Made by a program: the position numbers and the translations under genes | The notes under the pieces: model-generated | Database searches by the model: none | What the model was told of the DNA's origin: nothing | What the model saw: the letters and a program-made list of their open reading frames with translations, nothing else | Shown here: positions 8,325-17,617 of the stretch, one piece after another | How the letters are laid out: each line of letters starts with the position of its first letter | How positions within the stretch are numbered: position 1 is the stretch's first letter | Assembly (NCBI GenBank): GCA_002897955.1 | Contig: BDTY01000081.1 | Span: 1 to 40,446, forward strand | Source of the DNA: an archaeon BMS3Bbin15 | GTDB taxonomy: Archaea > Hydrothermarchaeota > Hydrothermarchaeia > Hydrothermarchaeales > BMS3B | Reading direction: 5' to 3' | Length of the DNA stretch: 40,446 bases

Positions 8325-8873
8325 ATGAGAAAAGTTATTGATGAAAGTTTTGAGATTCTCCAGCAGAAGTGGCTGGCAAACTTTGATATGCTTATTGAAA
8401 TAAACAGAAATAAATTTTCTGTTCCCAGAGCTTCTGAGCTTCTCAGGAATGTAAAATCAATGATAAATGAGGCAGTTATGAACAAAACTGCTGATAATAA
8501 GTTTCTTGCTATAACAGATAGTCTGCTTGACGAGGTAAATATAGAAATTTTCTCTGCTGCCGAACCTCTGGGCAGTGAATTTACTGAGCGATGGGAAAAG
8601 GTTTTCAGAAAGATTGTGGCAGGAGAGAAGTATGGTGAGTATATTCTCAATTCATCCAGATTCTACCCCCACCTGCCAAGAGGCAAATACTGGGTGAGGT
8701 TGAAGCAGCCGGCCGGGACAACACCAGAAAGATTGAGAGAAATCGCCAGAGAATACAATGTTTTTATCAAGAGGCACCAGAAGGAGCATATTGTCATCAC
8801 TGGCGATAAGGAAAAAGTGAAAGAGGCTCTTCGGGAGCTGGCAGTATATTTAAAAAGAAGTGACACTATTTAG
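8325..8873 (+). CDS. Conserved archaeal protein of unknown function (DUF2096-like)
   Basis: 182 aa, soluble. The N-terminal half is helical (FEILQQKWLANFDMLIEINRN) and the C-terminal part is an alpha/beta domain from about 110 (PRGKYWVRLKQPA, then HIVITGDKEKVKEALRELA) that looks like a small nucleic-acid-binding or KH-like fold. It resembles the archaea-only family DUF2096 from memory; I am not certain. Its TAG is 4 nt before the ATG of the amidohydrolase, implying one transcript. Confidence 0.65.
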   Translation: MRKVIDESFEILQQKWLANFDMLIEINRNKFSVPRASELLRNVKSMINEAVMNKTADNKFLAITDSLLDEVNIEIFSAAEPLGSEFTERWEKVFRKIVAGEKYGEYILNSSRFYPHLPRGKYWVRLKQPAGTTPERLREIAREYNVFIKRHQKEHIVITGDKEKVKEALRELAVYLKRSDTI

Positions 8874-8877
8874 AATT

Positions 8878-9621
8878 ATGATAATAGATGCCCATATCCA
8901 TAATGTAAAAGCCTTTAAATGGAAGAACCTTTACAGAGGGTGTCTCATACCAAAACCTGAGAGTTTCAATGATGTGGATATTGAAAATCTGAATAACCTT
9001 ATAAAGCAGGAAATCTCGGGCAGGGATGAGATTATAGGCTTTGCTTCAGTCAATCCAGAGACTGGAGTGCCTGAAGCGGACAGAGCAATGGAAGAGCTTG
9101 GATTTAAAGGTTTGGCCCTTGATACGGAGGCGAATTTCAAATTTTCTCATGATGCTATATGGAGGCTTTTCGAGGAGATTCATGAACTTGACGTACCCGT
9201 TTTTGTTCATTCGGAACCTGACAGAACTAATTTTGATTTAGATGAGGTTAATGAGGTAATAATAAGTTTTCCTGATGTAAATTTCATATTTGCACACCTT
9301 GGAATAAGAAAAGGAGAGGACTTTATCAGGATTATTCCAGAGACAAATGTCTTCTTTGAAACCTCTACTATCAGCGGTGATTTTATCACAGAAACCCTTG
9401 AAAGTATAACCTGTGACAGGCTTGTTTTTGGTTCAAATGCAGAGAGAGATTATCCTCTTGAGGAGATACACAAAATAAATTCTCTGCCAATGAGTGAAGA
9501 TGACAAACATAAGATACTCTTTTCAAATATGGCAGATATTCTCAACCTGAAGCTACCCGAAGATAACCCGAAAGAAAAATTTGAAAGTTTTGTCTCAAGA
9601 TTTATTACGAAATTTCAGTAA
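8878..9621 (+). CDS. Amidohydrolase-2 family metal-dependent hydrolase
   Basis: 247 aa TIM-barrel hydrolase. Metal ligands appear as DAHIH (His6, His8), VFVHSEP, IFAHLG and the late FGSNAERDYP, whose Asp is the usual last ligand position. GFASVNPETG and GFKGLALD match the amidohydrolase-2 (PF04909) pattern. The substrate is unknown. ATG 8878 is chosen over GTG 8860 because it opens directly into the IIDAHIH strand. The 3' end overlaps the convergent prenyl synthase gene by 7 nt. Confidence 0.85.
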   Translation: MIIDAHIHNVKAFKWKNLYRGCLIPKPESFNDVDIENLNNLIKQEISGRDEIIGFASVNPETGVPEADRAMEELGFKGLALDTEANFKFSHDAIWRLFEEIHELDVPVFVHSEPDRTNFDLDEVNEVIISFPDVNFIFAHLGIRKGEDFIRIIPETNVFFETSTISGDFITETLESITCDRLVFGSNAERDYPLEEIHKINSLPMSEDDKHKILFSNMADILNLKLPEDNPKEKFESFVSRFITKFQ

Positions 9622-10643
9622 CTTCTTGTTATAAGGAATTTTGAAAGTGATATTATTTTTTCAATTGAAGGATTTTTTATTCCAAGAGAATCGAACTCCT
9701 GCAGGGCACTGACTTCATATTTACGTGCTGTTTTGATTGAAAATTCCCTGGCCTTAACCTTTTCAAGTAAAGCAAGCACTTCTTCAACCTCTTTGTCTGA
9801 CAGAATCTCCTTTTTTGAATATATTCTCTGAATAAATGCTCTATCTTCTCTGGAAGCCTTACTAATAGCATAGATTACCGGGAGGGTTTTCTTTTTATTT
9901 CTTATGTCACTTGCCCTGGGTTTTCCTGTTTTGCTGCTCCATATCCCTATTATATCATCAACTATCTGGAAGGCTATACCAATATTCCTTCCGAAACTTC
10001 TGAAATGCCCAATTTTCACCTCATTATCCGTTGCGAGCATTGCCCCTATCCAGAAGGAAGCCTCAATCAGAGCTGCTGTCTTCCTGTAAACCATCTTGAG
10101 GTAAAGGTCAATATCAACATCCATTTTATTTTCGAATCCCATATCAAGATATTGCCCCTCGCATAGCTCCATTACCGTATTGTTGAGAATTTTAAGCACA
10201 TTTATTATCTTGGCATCTGCCACATTTACCTCTTGAAGCCTGAGAGCTGCAAGATTGGCAAGTACATGCATTCCATCACCCGCATTTATTGCATGCTCCA
10301 CACCAAAGTGCTTCCATACAGTAGGCTTACCTCTTCTTGTTTCATCTCTGTCTTCAATATCATCGTGAATAAGAGAAAAGTTGTGTATAAGCTCAATGGA
10401 GGCTGCAGCAGGAAGTGCCTTGTCGTATACTCCTGCCAGACTGTGATAAGCAAGAAGACACATGGTTGGGCGGAAGCGCTTTCCTTTGTATCTCTCAACA
10501 GGTTCAAGGTTTTCATCAACCCAGCCCAGGTGATATTTCATCATATCATATAGTTCCCGGGGAAAATCTCTGCCCTCGAAAACCTTTTTTATTTCTCTGT
10601 CTATAATGTCTATGTGTTCTTCCAAAATGCTCTCTGCATTCAT
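9615..10643 (-). CDS. Isoprenyl (geranylgeranyl-type) diphosphate synthase
   Basis: 342 aa polyprenyl synthetase. The first Asp-rich motif DDIEDRDETRRG starts at residue 94; the second is QIVDDIIGIW. KGKRFRPTMCLL and the region before the first motif are as in chain-elongating trans-prenyltransferases. It makes C15-C20 or longer prenyl diphosphates for archaeal lipids or for a quinone side chain; the nearby mqn genes make the latter worth considering. ATG 10643 is preferred, with GTG 10652 possible. It is divergent from cobT with a 141-bp shared regulatory gap. Confidence 0.92.
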   Translation of the reverse strand: MNAESILEEHIDIIDREIKKVFEGRDFPRELYDMMKYHLGWVDENLEPVERYKGKRFRPTMCLLAYHSLAGVYDKALPAAASIELIHNFSLIHDDIEDRDETRRGKPTVWKHFGVEHAINAGDGMHVLANLAALRLQEVNVADAKIINVLKILNNTVMELCEGQYLDMGFENKMDVDIDLYLKMVYRKTAALIEASFWIGAMLATDNEVKIGHFRSFGRNIGIAFQIVDDIIGIWSSKTGKPRASDIRNKKKTLPVIYAISKASREDRAFIQRIYSKKEILSDKEVEEVLALLEKVKAREFSIKTARKYEVSALQEFDSLGIKNPSIEKIISLSKFLITRSY

Positions 10644-10784
10644 GACAATCACTTAAGGAAGTTTACTAATAACTACTTAAAATTTTCCAATCTGATAACC
10701 TGAACGTTATAAAGAGCTCATGCTAAAGTGAAATTTCAGGCAAATTTTAAATAATTCATTTTCCACTTATATCTGGTGATATTT

Positions 10785-11837
10785 ATGGAGCTTCTTAAAG
10801 ACACTATCAAAAGAATTGAACCTGTTGACTCTGAAGCTATGGAGAAGGCAAGGGAGAGGCAGGATGATTTGACAAAACCCCGGGGTAGCCTGGGAAAGCT
10901 TGAGGATATCAGTATCAAGCTTGCCGGTATTCAGGGCAATGCTATTCCCGAAATTAAAAATAAGGTTGTTTTCACATTTGCCGGTGACCATGGCATTGTA
11001 GAAGAGGGTATAAGTGCATATCCCGGCGAAGTCACAAAGCAGATGGTTCTTAATTTTCTTAATGGCGGAGCTGCCATAAATGTGCTTGCCAGGCATGTGA
11101 ATGCAAGAGTTGTCGTTGCAGACCTTGGTATCTCAGGTGATATAGAGGCACCAGGGCTAATTGTAAAGAAGGTAGGTTACGGAACAAGGAACTTTGCCAG
11201 AGAGCCTGCCATGACAAGAGCACAGGCCGTAGAAGCAATTGAAGCGGGAATTGAAATTTTCAATGAGCAATTCAGAGGTGCAGAGCTTATTGCACTGGGT
11301 GATATGGGTATAGGTAATACAACCTCAAGTTCTGCAATATGCAGTGCCATAACAGGCAGAACACCTGAAGAGGTTACCGGCAGGGGCACTGGTATAGGAG
11401 AAGAGGCTTACAGAAAAAAGGTGACAATTATAGAGAAGGCTCTGGAGCTTCATAAACCAGAGGGTAAAGATGCTATAGATGTTCTGAGCAAGGTGGGAGG
11501 CTTTGAAATTGCAGGCCTGGCCGGCGTTACTTTAGCTGCAGCCTCAAACAGAGTTGCTGTTGTCAGCGATGGCTTTATTTCCACTACAGGAGCACTTATA
11601 GCTCATACTTTAAACCCGGATGTGAGTGATTATATATTTGCTGCTCACAGAAGTGTCGAAAGAGGACACAAAATAATACTTGAGCATATGAAACTTGAAC
11701 CTGTACTTGACCTCAATCTCAGGCTGGGAGAAGGCACAGGTGCAGCACTTGCCATGAGTATTATAGAGGCAGGTGTAAAAATACTGAGAGAGATGGCAAC
11801 TTTCTCGGGCGCAGGCGTAAGCAAAACTGTAGAGTGA
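10785..11837 (+). CDS. cobT: Nicotinate-nucleotide:base phosphoribosyltransferase CobT
   Basis: 350 aa, close to the bacterial CobT length. KPRGSLGKLEDISIKLAGIQ and FAGDHGIVEEGISAYP are the N-terminal signatures, GDMGIGNTTSSSAI the central one, and LNLRLGEGTGAALAM carries the catalytic Glu. The enzyme moves phosphoribose from nicotinate mononucleotide to the lower base of cobamides (dimethylbenzimidazole, or adenine in pseudo-B12 makers). ATG 10785 has GGTGAT just upstream. Only 6 nt separate its stop from mqnE, so it heads the menaquinone gene run. Confidence 0.92.
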   Translation: MELLKDTIKRIEPVDSEAMEKARERQDDLTKPRGSLGKLEDISIKLAGIQGNAIPEIKNKVVFTFAGDHGIVEEGISAYPGEVTKQMVLNFLNGGAAINVLARHVNARVVVADLGISGDIEAPGLIVKKVGYGTRNFAREPAMTRAQAVEAIEAGIEIFNEQFRGAELIALGDMGIGNTTSSSAICSAITGRTPEEVTGRGTGIGEEAYRKKVTIIEKALELHKPEGKDAIDVLSKVGGFEIAGLAGVTLAAASNRVAVVSDGFISTTGALIAHTLNPDVSDYIFAAHRSVERGHKIILEHMKLEPVLDLNLRLGEGTGAALAMSIIEAGVKILREMATFSGAGVSKTVE

Positions 11838-11843
11838 ATACAT

Positions 11844-13004
11844 ATGCTAAGGGCTAAATTTAAATATTCAGAAGAGAAGCTAAACTGGATGTCTGGCTTT
11901 GACCAAATACTTAAGAGTTCAAAAGATAAATCAACTGAAATAATTCAGGGCATTCTATCCGGGGAGAAGCTAACAGAGAAGGATGCCTCTAAACTTTTTA
12001 AATCAGACCTCCACCTGGTTACAGGCTTTGCAGACTACCTGAGGGAGAAACAGGCAGGCGATTATGCCAGCTTTGTAATAAACAGACAGATTAATTATTC
12101 AAATATATGCATAAGCAGGTGTAAATTCTGTGCCTTTTACAGAAAAGCTGGAGAAGAAGGAGCCTATACTATGAGCAGTGAAGAAATTCTCAATAAAGCT
12201 TCTGAGGCAGTTGCAATGGGTGCAACTGAACTGCATATTGTTGGCTCCCACAATCCTGACATACCATTTGAGTACTATGAAGGTACTCTCAGGCAAATTA
12301 AAAAGAAGTTTCCAGACATATCTATTAAAGGCTTTACAGCTACAGAAATTCACTTTTTCTCTAATAATTTCAGAATGTCTACCAGAGAGGTTCTCGAAAG
12401 GTTAAAGGAGGCAGGTTTAGGCTTCATGCCAGGCGGAGGTGCAGAGATTCTTGATGATTCCATAAGAAAAAAGCTATGTCCAGCCAAGGCTTCCTCAAGA
12501 GAATGGCTTGATGTCATGAAAACTGCACACGAGCTTGGAATTAAGAGTAATGCCACAATGCTCTTCGGGCATATTGAAAAACCTGAGCAGAGAGTAAAGC
12601 ACATGTTCAGGCTTATGAAACTTCAGGAAGAGACAGGCGGGTTTTTAAGCTTCATACCTCTTGTTTATCATCCTGAGAATAACCCTCTCGGCAGAGAGAT
12701 TGGAATGAAGACGAGCGGTGTTGATATTCTGAAAACCATAGCTATTTCAAGGATAGTGCTGGGAGAAAGTTTCATAAACATAAGGGCTTACTGGATTATG
12801 CTTGGTAAGAAGCTTGCCCAGGTTGCCCTGCGCTCGGGAGCAAATGATATAGACGGAACAGTTATAGAGGAAAAAGTCGCCCATGAAGCTGGTGCAACCA
12901 CATCAAAATCTGCAACTGTTGAAGAGCTTCTGGCAATGATAAGAAAGGCAGGTTTAAAACCTGTGCAGAGAAGCACGGATTACAGTATAATCAGAAAGTG
13001 GTAA
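11844..13004 (+). CDS. mqnE: Aminofutalosine synthase MqnE (radical SAM)
   Basis: 386 aa. The radical-SAM CxxxCxxC is Cys89, Cys93, Cys96 (SNICISRCKFCAFYR). MqnE-like features are HIVGSHNPDIPFEYY, FTATEIHFFS, GGGAEILDDSIRKKLCP and SNATMLFGHIE. The enzyme joins SAM to the enolpyruvate product of MqnA to form aminofutalosine, the first adenine-bearing intermediate of the futalosine menaquinone route. It shares architecture with MqnC two genes downstream, but GFTATEIH and TMLFGHIE are diagnostic for MqnE. Confidence 0.92.
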   Translation: MLRAKFKYSEEKLNWMSGFDQILKSSKDKSTEIIQGILSGEKLTEKDASKLFKSDLHLVTGFADYLREKQAGDYASFVINRQINYSNICISRCKFCAFYRKAGEEGAYTMSSEEILNKASEAVAMGATELHIVGSHNPDIPFEYYEGTLRQIKKKFPDISIKGFTATEIHFFSNNFRMSTREVLERLKEAGLGFMPGGGAEILDDSIRKKLCPAKASSREWLDVMKTAHELGIKSNATMLFGHIEKPEQRVKHMFRLMKLQEETGGFLSFIPLVYHPENNPLGREIGMKTSGVDILKTIAISRIVLGESFINIRAYWIMLGKKLAQVALRSGANDIDGTVIEEKVAHEAGATTSKSATVEELLAMIRKAGLKPVQRSTDYSIIRKW

Positions 13005-13005
13005 A

Positions 13006-13815
13006 GTGAAAATAGGCGAAACCTTTTTCAAGAACACAGATTTCATATATTATGGCATAAGGGAGGGTAAAGTTAAGCTTGAAGCTGAAGCCAGCTTTGT
13101 CAGAGCTCATCCTCCAGAACTGGGAAAAATGCTTATTAAGGGGGATGTGGATATTGCTCCAGCCTCTTCAATAATCTATGCAAAGCACTTCAGACAGCTA
13201 TATATTTTACCTGATTTCTCTATCTCTGCAAAAGGAGAAACAGGAAGTATTCTCATATTTTCAGAAGCTTCAGAGCTTGAGGAGCTTTCAGGAAAAACAA
13301 TAGCAACGCCAGCAACAAGTGCCAGCTCCGTAGCATTACTGGAGATTATTTTGAAGGAGAAGGGTATAGATGCCGAGATTGTCAGAGGGGTTGAACCTGA
13401 TTTAAAGAAAATGCTCTCCCACTACGAAGCAGCCCTTCTTATCGGAGACGATGCTCTTAAAGAGGCTTATAATAAACCCGAGCTTCTGCTACTTGACCTT
13501 GGAACAGTCTGGTATGAGTTGACAGGAAAGAAGATGGTGTATGCTCTGTGGCTTCTGAATTCTCCAGAAGCAGGAAAGATATATAATGCTCTTAATGAGT
13601 CAAGAAGATATGCTAAAAAGAATTTTGACAGAGTTGTCGGAGACCTGGCTGAAAAAGCCTCTCTTCCACAGGAATATCTTTCGGCACATCTCAGGAAGCT
13701 CGAGTTCAATCTCAATGAAGATGCTCTTGAAGGGCTTGAGGAGTATTTCATTCTTGCAGAGAAACATGGAATTATCAATGAGATTCCTGACCTCAGGTTC
13801 GCAGAGGTGCTCTGA
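13006..13815 (+). CDS. mqnA: Chorismate dehydratase MqnA
   Basis: 269 aa periplasmic-binding-protein-like fold without a signal peptide. GDVDIAPASSIIYAKH, TPATSASSVALLEIIL, AALLIGDDAL and LDLGTVWYELTGKKMVYALW are the MqnA/D pattern, and the position beside mqnE and mqnC points to MqnA. It removes water from chorismate to give 3-[(1-carboxyvinyl)oxy]benzoate. The start is GTG one base after the mqnE stop. The stop overlaps the mqnC ATG (TGATG), implying translational coupling. Confidence 0.9.
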   Translation: MKIGETFFKNTDFIYYGIREGKVKLEAEASFVRAHPPELGKMLIKGDVDIAPASSIIYAKHFRQLYILPDFSISAKGETGSILIFSEASELEELSGKTIATPATSASSVALLEIILKEKGIDAEIVRGVEPDLKKMLSHYEAALLIGDDALKEAYNKPELLLLDLGTVWYELTGKKMVYALWLLNSPEAGKIYNALNESRRYAKKNFDRVVGDLAEKASLPQEYLSAHLRKLEFNLNEDALEGLEEYFILAEKHGIINEIPDLRFAEVL

Positions 13816-14888
13816 TGGAGGGGATTGAAAAAGCAATAGCAGGAGAAAAGCTGGGAATAAAGGAGGCTGAAGAACTTTTCACTGCAGACTTCAATCTTCT
13901 CGGTTATTCTGCCAATTCTCTGAGAAAAAAAATCTGCGGAGAGACTGTTACCTTTGTGGTAGACACAAATATAAATTATACCAATATATGCACAAGCAGA
14001 TGCAGCTTCTGTGCCTTCTACAGGACAGGCGAGAGCAGCGAAGCCTATGTGCTGAGTCCGGAGGAGATTTTAAAGAAGATTGAAAGTGCTGTAAGACTCG
14101 GTACAACCCAGGTTCTTATGCAGGGTGGCCTGAATCCCGAGCTTGAAATCGAATATTATGAGGATATATGCAGAACAGTAAAGGAGAAATTTCCAGGTGT
14201 TCAGACACATTTCTTTTCACCAAGTGAAATTTCGAATATTGCAAAAGTCTCTAACCTGAGTGTTAAAGAGACCCTTATCAGGCTAAGAGAAGCTGGCCTT
14301 GATAGCATACCAGGCGGAGGTGCAGAAATTCTTGTTGACAGGGTCAGAAAAAAAGTAAGTCCCGGGAAAATAACCTGGAAAGAATGGGCGAAAGTTATGG
14401 AGATTGCACATTCCCTTGACATTCCAACAACTGCCACTATGGTCTTTGGTATGGGAGAAAGCAGCAGAGAGAGAACAGAGCATATCTTAAAGCTAAGGAA
14501 GCTTCAGGAAAAGAGCGGAGGCTTTACAGCCTTTATACCCTGGAGTTTTCAGCCAGGAAAGACAGCTCTGGGCAGGAAGCTTGACTACGGTGCTCTTGCC
14601 ACAGGTATTGACTATCTAAAGGTTATAGCGGTTTCAAGACTTATTTTTCAGGAGGCCATACAGAATATCCAGTGCTCCTGGATAACCCAGGGAAAAAGAA
14701 TTGCTCAGGTGGCACTGAACTATGGAGCCAATGACTTCGGAGGAACCATGATTGAGGAGAATGTTGTCAGAGCCACAGGAAAAGATATTAATTATATGCC
14801 AAAAAAAGAGATTGTGGCACTCATCAAGCAGATAGACAGACCAGCTGCTATGAGAGATACCATGTACAGAATACTAAAAAGATACTGA
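13815..14888 (+). CDS. mqnC: Cyclic dehypoxanthinyl futalosine synthase MqnC (radical SAM)
   Basis: 357 aa. The radical-SAM cluster ligands are Cys59, Cys63, Cys66 (TNICTSRCSFCAFYR). TQVLMQGGLNPELEIEYYED, THFFSPSEI, SIPGGGAEIL, TATMVFGMGESS and AFIPWSFQPG are MqnC hallmarks. It closes the ring of dehypoxanthinyl futalosine on the way to menaquinone. The hydrolase that removes the base (MqnB or MTAN, with or without a deaminase) and MqnD are not in this window and must lie elsewhere. Confidence 0.93.
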   Translation: MEGIEKAIAGEKLGIKEAEELFTADFNLLGYSANSLRKKICGETVTFVVDTNINYTNICTSRCSFCAFYRTGESSEAYVLSPEEILKKIESAVRLGTTQVLMQGGLNPELEIEYYEDICRTVKEKFPGVQTHFFSPSEISNIAKVSNLSVKETLIRLREAGLDSIPGGGAEILVDRVRKKVSPGKITWKEWAKVMEIAHSLDIPTTATMVFGMGESSRERTEHILKLRKLQEKSGGFTAFIPWSFQPGKTALGRKLDYGALATGIDYLKVIAVSRLIFQEAIQNIQCSWITQGKRIAQVALNYGANDFGGTMIEENVVRATGKDINYMPKKEIVALIKQIDRPAAMRDTMYRILKRY

Positions 14889-14889
14889 C

Positions 14890-15123
14890 TCAGCCTTCAG
14901 AATAACCTTCAGGGTCGATATAGGATTTATTTTTAAATATTGCCAGCATATATATAAAAAAGAAACTGAAACCAGCCATAGTCATATACCCAATAAACCA
15001 TGACGCAAATCTTCCATCTGGCATAATACTATTTATTGGCAGAATAAAAATCAGGGAAGCAAGAAAAACACCCCAGATTGCCAGAGCCTTTACAGTATCA
15101 GCAACACTGTGTTCAATTTTCAT
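14890..15123 (-). CDS. Small two-helix membrane protein
   Basis: 77 aa with two hydrophobic helices at about 10-30 and 40-63 and an acidic end (IDPEGYSEG). It converges on mqnC with one base between the stops. No family recognised. A T-rich stretch and a TATA-like TTATAAAAT lie upstream near 15150-15165 on the minus strand. Probably real, given its clean membrane pattern and promoter. Confidence 0.6.
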   Translation of the reverse strand: MKIEHSVADTVKALAIWGVFLASLIFILPINSIMPDGRFASWFIGYMTMAGFSFFFIYMLAIFKNKSYIDPEGYSEG

Positions 15124-15277
15124 AAATTATCACCGTTTAGACATTATCTCCGTTATAAAATATGAAGTTTTAGTTATAAAAATAGTTATAAAAATCGAAA
15201 CTTAAACATCCTGAAAAATCCTTTCTCTAGATAAACGGCAGTATTTATTTACAATGGGAAAGCTTCTTTTATATAAT

Positions 15278-16606
15278 ATGGCACTTGAGAAGCTGGGAGA
15301 CAACCTGAGTGGTGTTCTCAGGAAGATTTCCAGAGCAGGGATAATTGATGAGAGACTTGTTAAGGAAGTAATAAAAGATATTCAGAGAGCTTTACTCAGT
15401 GCAGATGTCAACGTTAAGCTGGTAATGAAGATTTCAAAAAGAATACAGGAGAGAGCACTTAAAGAGAAGCCAAAAGCAGGACTGGGAAGGAAGGAACATG
15501 TAATAACAATTCTCTATGAAGAACTCTCAAATCTCCTTGGCTCAGGTAAAAGCTACTCCCTGCCCAATAAGTCGAGAATACTCATGGTGGGTCTTCAGGG
15601 CTCGGGCAAGACCACAACAACTGTAAAGCTGGCAAGATATTTTTCAAAGAGAGGGTTGAGCACATCAATAATAGCAGCGGATACATACAGACCTGCTGCC
15701 TATGAACAGCTTTTCCAGCTTGCTGAACCATTTAAAATAAAGATTTACGGAGAGCCTGAAAATAAAAATGCTATTGAAATTGTGAAGCATGGTCTTCAGG
15801 AGCTTAATACAAGTATTGTTATTTTAGACACAGCAGGAAGGCACAGAAAGGAGGAGGACCTCTTCAAAGAGATGAGGGAAATAAATAAAATATTCAAACC
15901 TGATGAGAAATTCCTTGTTATAGATTCAAATATAGGGCAGCAGGCAGGTGCTCAGGCTAAAGCTTTTCATGAATCCATAGACATAACCGGGGTTATTCTT
16001 ACAAAACTCGATGGCTCAGCCAGAGGAGGCGGAGCTCTAAGCGCTGTGGCGGAAACCGGTGCACCTGTGTGTTTCATAGGCGTGGGAGAAAAGATGGGTG
16101 ACCTGGAAGTGTTCAATCCAGAACGCTTTATTTCAAGAATTCTGGGTATGGGTGACCTTCAAACTCTCCTCGAAAAGGCAAAAGATGTCCTGGATGAAAA
16201 GAAGGCCAGAGAGATGCTCAAAGGAGATTTTACTCTCGACGACCTCTATGAACAGCTTCAGAGTATCAGGAAGATGGGCCCCCTCAGTTCTGTGATGAGT
16301 ATGATACCTGGAATGGGAATGTCTCTGCCCAAAGAAGCTTCGAATGTTACAGAGGAGAAGTTCAAAAAGTTCTTAATTATTATGGATTCAATGACAGTGC
16401 AGGAGAGGGCAAAGCCAAAGATTATCAATGCCTCAAGAATGAAGAGAGTTGCCAGAGGTGCCGGTTCGGAACCTGAGGATGTGAAGGAGCTGATGAACTA
16501 TTATAAGCTGATGCATAATGCTTTTAAGGGTTTCGGAAAGAGAGGGATGAAGAGAGGCTTTTCTCCGGGTGCTCTCACCAAAATAATGAAAGGAATGAAG
16601 TTCTGA
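15278..16606 (+). CDS. srp54: Signal recognition particle protein SRP54
   Basis: 442 aa. N domain 1-85, G domain with GLQGSGKT (105-112), [27 protein letters not shown], then the Met-rich M domain with [11 protein letters not shown] and [16 protein letters not shown]. It binds SRP RNA and signal sequences and works with FtsY in membrane targeting. I start at MALEKLGD (15278) because archaeal SRP54 begins there; an ATG at 15254 adds eight residues. A TTATTTA element about 30 nt upstream could be the promoter. Single-gene unit. Confidence 0.95.
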   Translation: MALEKLGDNLSGVLRKISRAGIIDERLVKEVIKDIQRALLSADVNVKLVMKISKRIQERALKEKPKAGLGRKEHVITILYEELSNLLGSGKSYSLPNKSRILMVGLQGSGKTTTTVKLARYFSKRGLSTSIIAADTYRPAAYEQLFQLAEPFKIKIYGEPENKNAIEIVKHGLQELNTSIVILDTAGRHRKEEDLFKEMREINKIFKPDEKFLVIDSNIGQQAGAQAKAFHESIDITGVILTKLDGSARGGGALSAVAETGAPVCFIGVGEKMGDLEVFNPERFISRILGMGDLQTLLEKAKDVLDEKKAREMLKGDFTLDDLYEQLQSIRKMGPLSSVMSMIPGMGMSLPKEASNVTEEKFKKFLIIMDSMTVQERAKPKIINASRMKRVARGAGSEPEDVKELMNYYKLMHNAFKGFGKRGMKRGFSPGALTKIMKGMKF

Positions 16607-16618
16607 GCATTTTATTAG

Positions 16619-17617
16619 TTAAAGGAAAAATTCAAGTGACCCATCCTTAGCCCTGGTGTATATTCTATCCATATTCTCACCCAGTCTTCTGCCCGTAAAC
16701 CTTACCTCTTTTTTACTCAGCTTCTCCCTGAACTTTTCATCATCAAGAAGCTTTATTATGGCCTCTGCCAGAGCAGAGGGATTTTCCTTTTCCACAAGTA
16801 TGGCTCTACCCTCAAGAATCTCGGGCAGACCTCCCACCCTGCTGGCAACTACAGGTATGCCAAGAGCCATAGCTTCAAGAGCAACCAGACTCAGACCCTC
16901 TTCTCTTGATGGTATAACAACCACCTCAGCCCTGGAATAGAATTCATCAAGCTTCTCTCTGAATCCCAGAAAGCTCACACCACTGGCTACTTCCTCCTTC
17001 ATACCCCCGCCAACAACAGAAAGCTTCGCCCATGGTATTCTCTTCCTCACAATTTTGAAAGCATCAAGAAGAACGTCCAGACCCTTCTGCCTTACAGAGC
17101 TTCCGACAAAGAGAATCTCACCCTTCTCCGGCTTTCTATCCTTCAGAGACTCAGTGCCCGGTGCACCATAAACAACTTCCACTTTATTCTCATCTGCTCC
17201 CAGCTTAACTGCCTCCCTCTTTAAATGCTCACTCACAGCACAGATGTAATCACTGTGCCTCAGAACAAAGCTCACAAGAGGTTTACCCAACCTTGACCTT
17301 CCCAGAACATTTATATCGCTTCCATGAAGTGTGAGCACAAGAGGAATACCAAGAACTCTGCTCAGAAGGAATCCAAGAAAACCCTGAGGAAATGCATAGT
17401 GAGCATGAACCACATCAAATTTTTTTCTTCCTGATAATATAACAGCCCTGAAAAAACCATAAATGATATAACCAAAAGCCCTGAAAACAGGAAGATTTAG
17501 AGCTTCAGGATATCCTATAACTGTGAAATCATTCTTTGAGTTCTCAATAATTTTTTCCACATGGGTTACAACACCACCTCTGGATGGCTTCCAGATACTC
17601 AGAAGGAGTACCCTCAT
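16619..17617 (-). CDS. Family 4 glycosyltransferase
   Basis: 332 aa GT-B enzyme. The N-terminal acceptor domain has WKPSRGGVVTHVEKI, and HGSDINVLGRS follows. The C-terminal donor domain starts near 160 (GEILFVGSSVRQKGLDVL) and carries IPSREEGLSLVALEAMALG with the E-x7-E motif, then PVVASRVGGLPEIL. It adds a sugar from a nucleotide-sugar to a lipid-linked or surface glycan; the sugar is not predictable. The start overlaps the stop of the Wzy-like gene by 4 nt, so they are co-translated. Confidence 0.92.
   Translation of the reverse strand: MRVLLLSIWKPSRGGVVTHVEKIIENSKNDFTVIGYPEALNLPVFRAFGYIIYGFFRAVILSGRKKFDVVHAHYAFPQGFLGFLLSRVLGIPLVLTLHGSDINVLGRSRLGKPLVSFVLRHSDYICAVSEHLKREAVKLGADENKVEVVYGAPGTESLKDRKPEKGEILFVGSSVRQKGLDVLLDAFKIVRKRIPWAKLSVVGGGMKEEVASGVSFLGFREKLDEFYSRAEVVVIPSREEGLSLVALEAMALGIPVVASRVGGLPEILEGRAILVEKENPSALAEAIIKLLDDEKFREKLSKKEVRFTGRRLGENMDRIYTRAKDGSLEFFL

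Noticed and set aside
11844-14888. The two radical-SAM genes as F420 (CofG/CofH) synthase subunits
   Set aside because: The cluster motifs are similar, but TATEIHFF, TMLFGHIE and the MqnA partner between them fit the menaquinone pathway.
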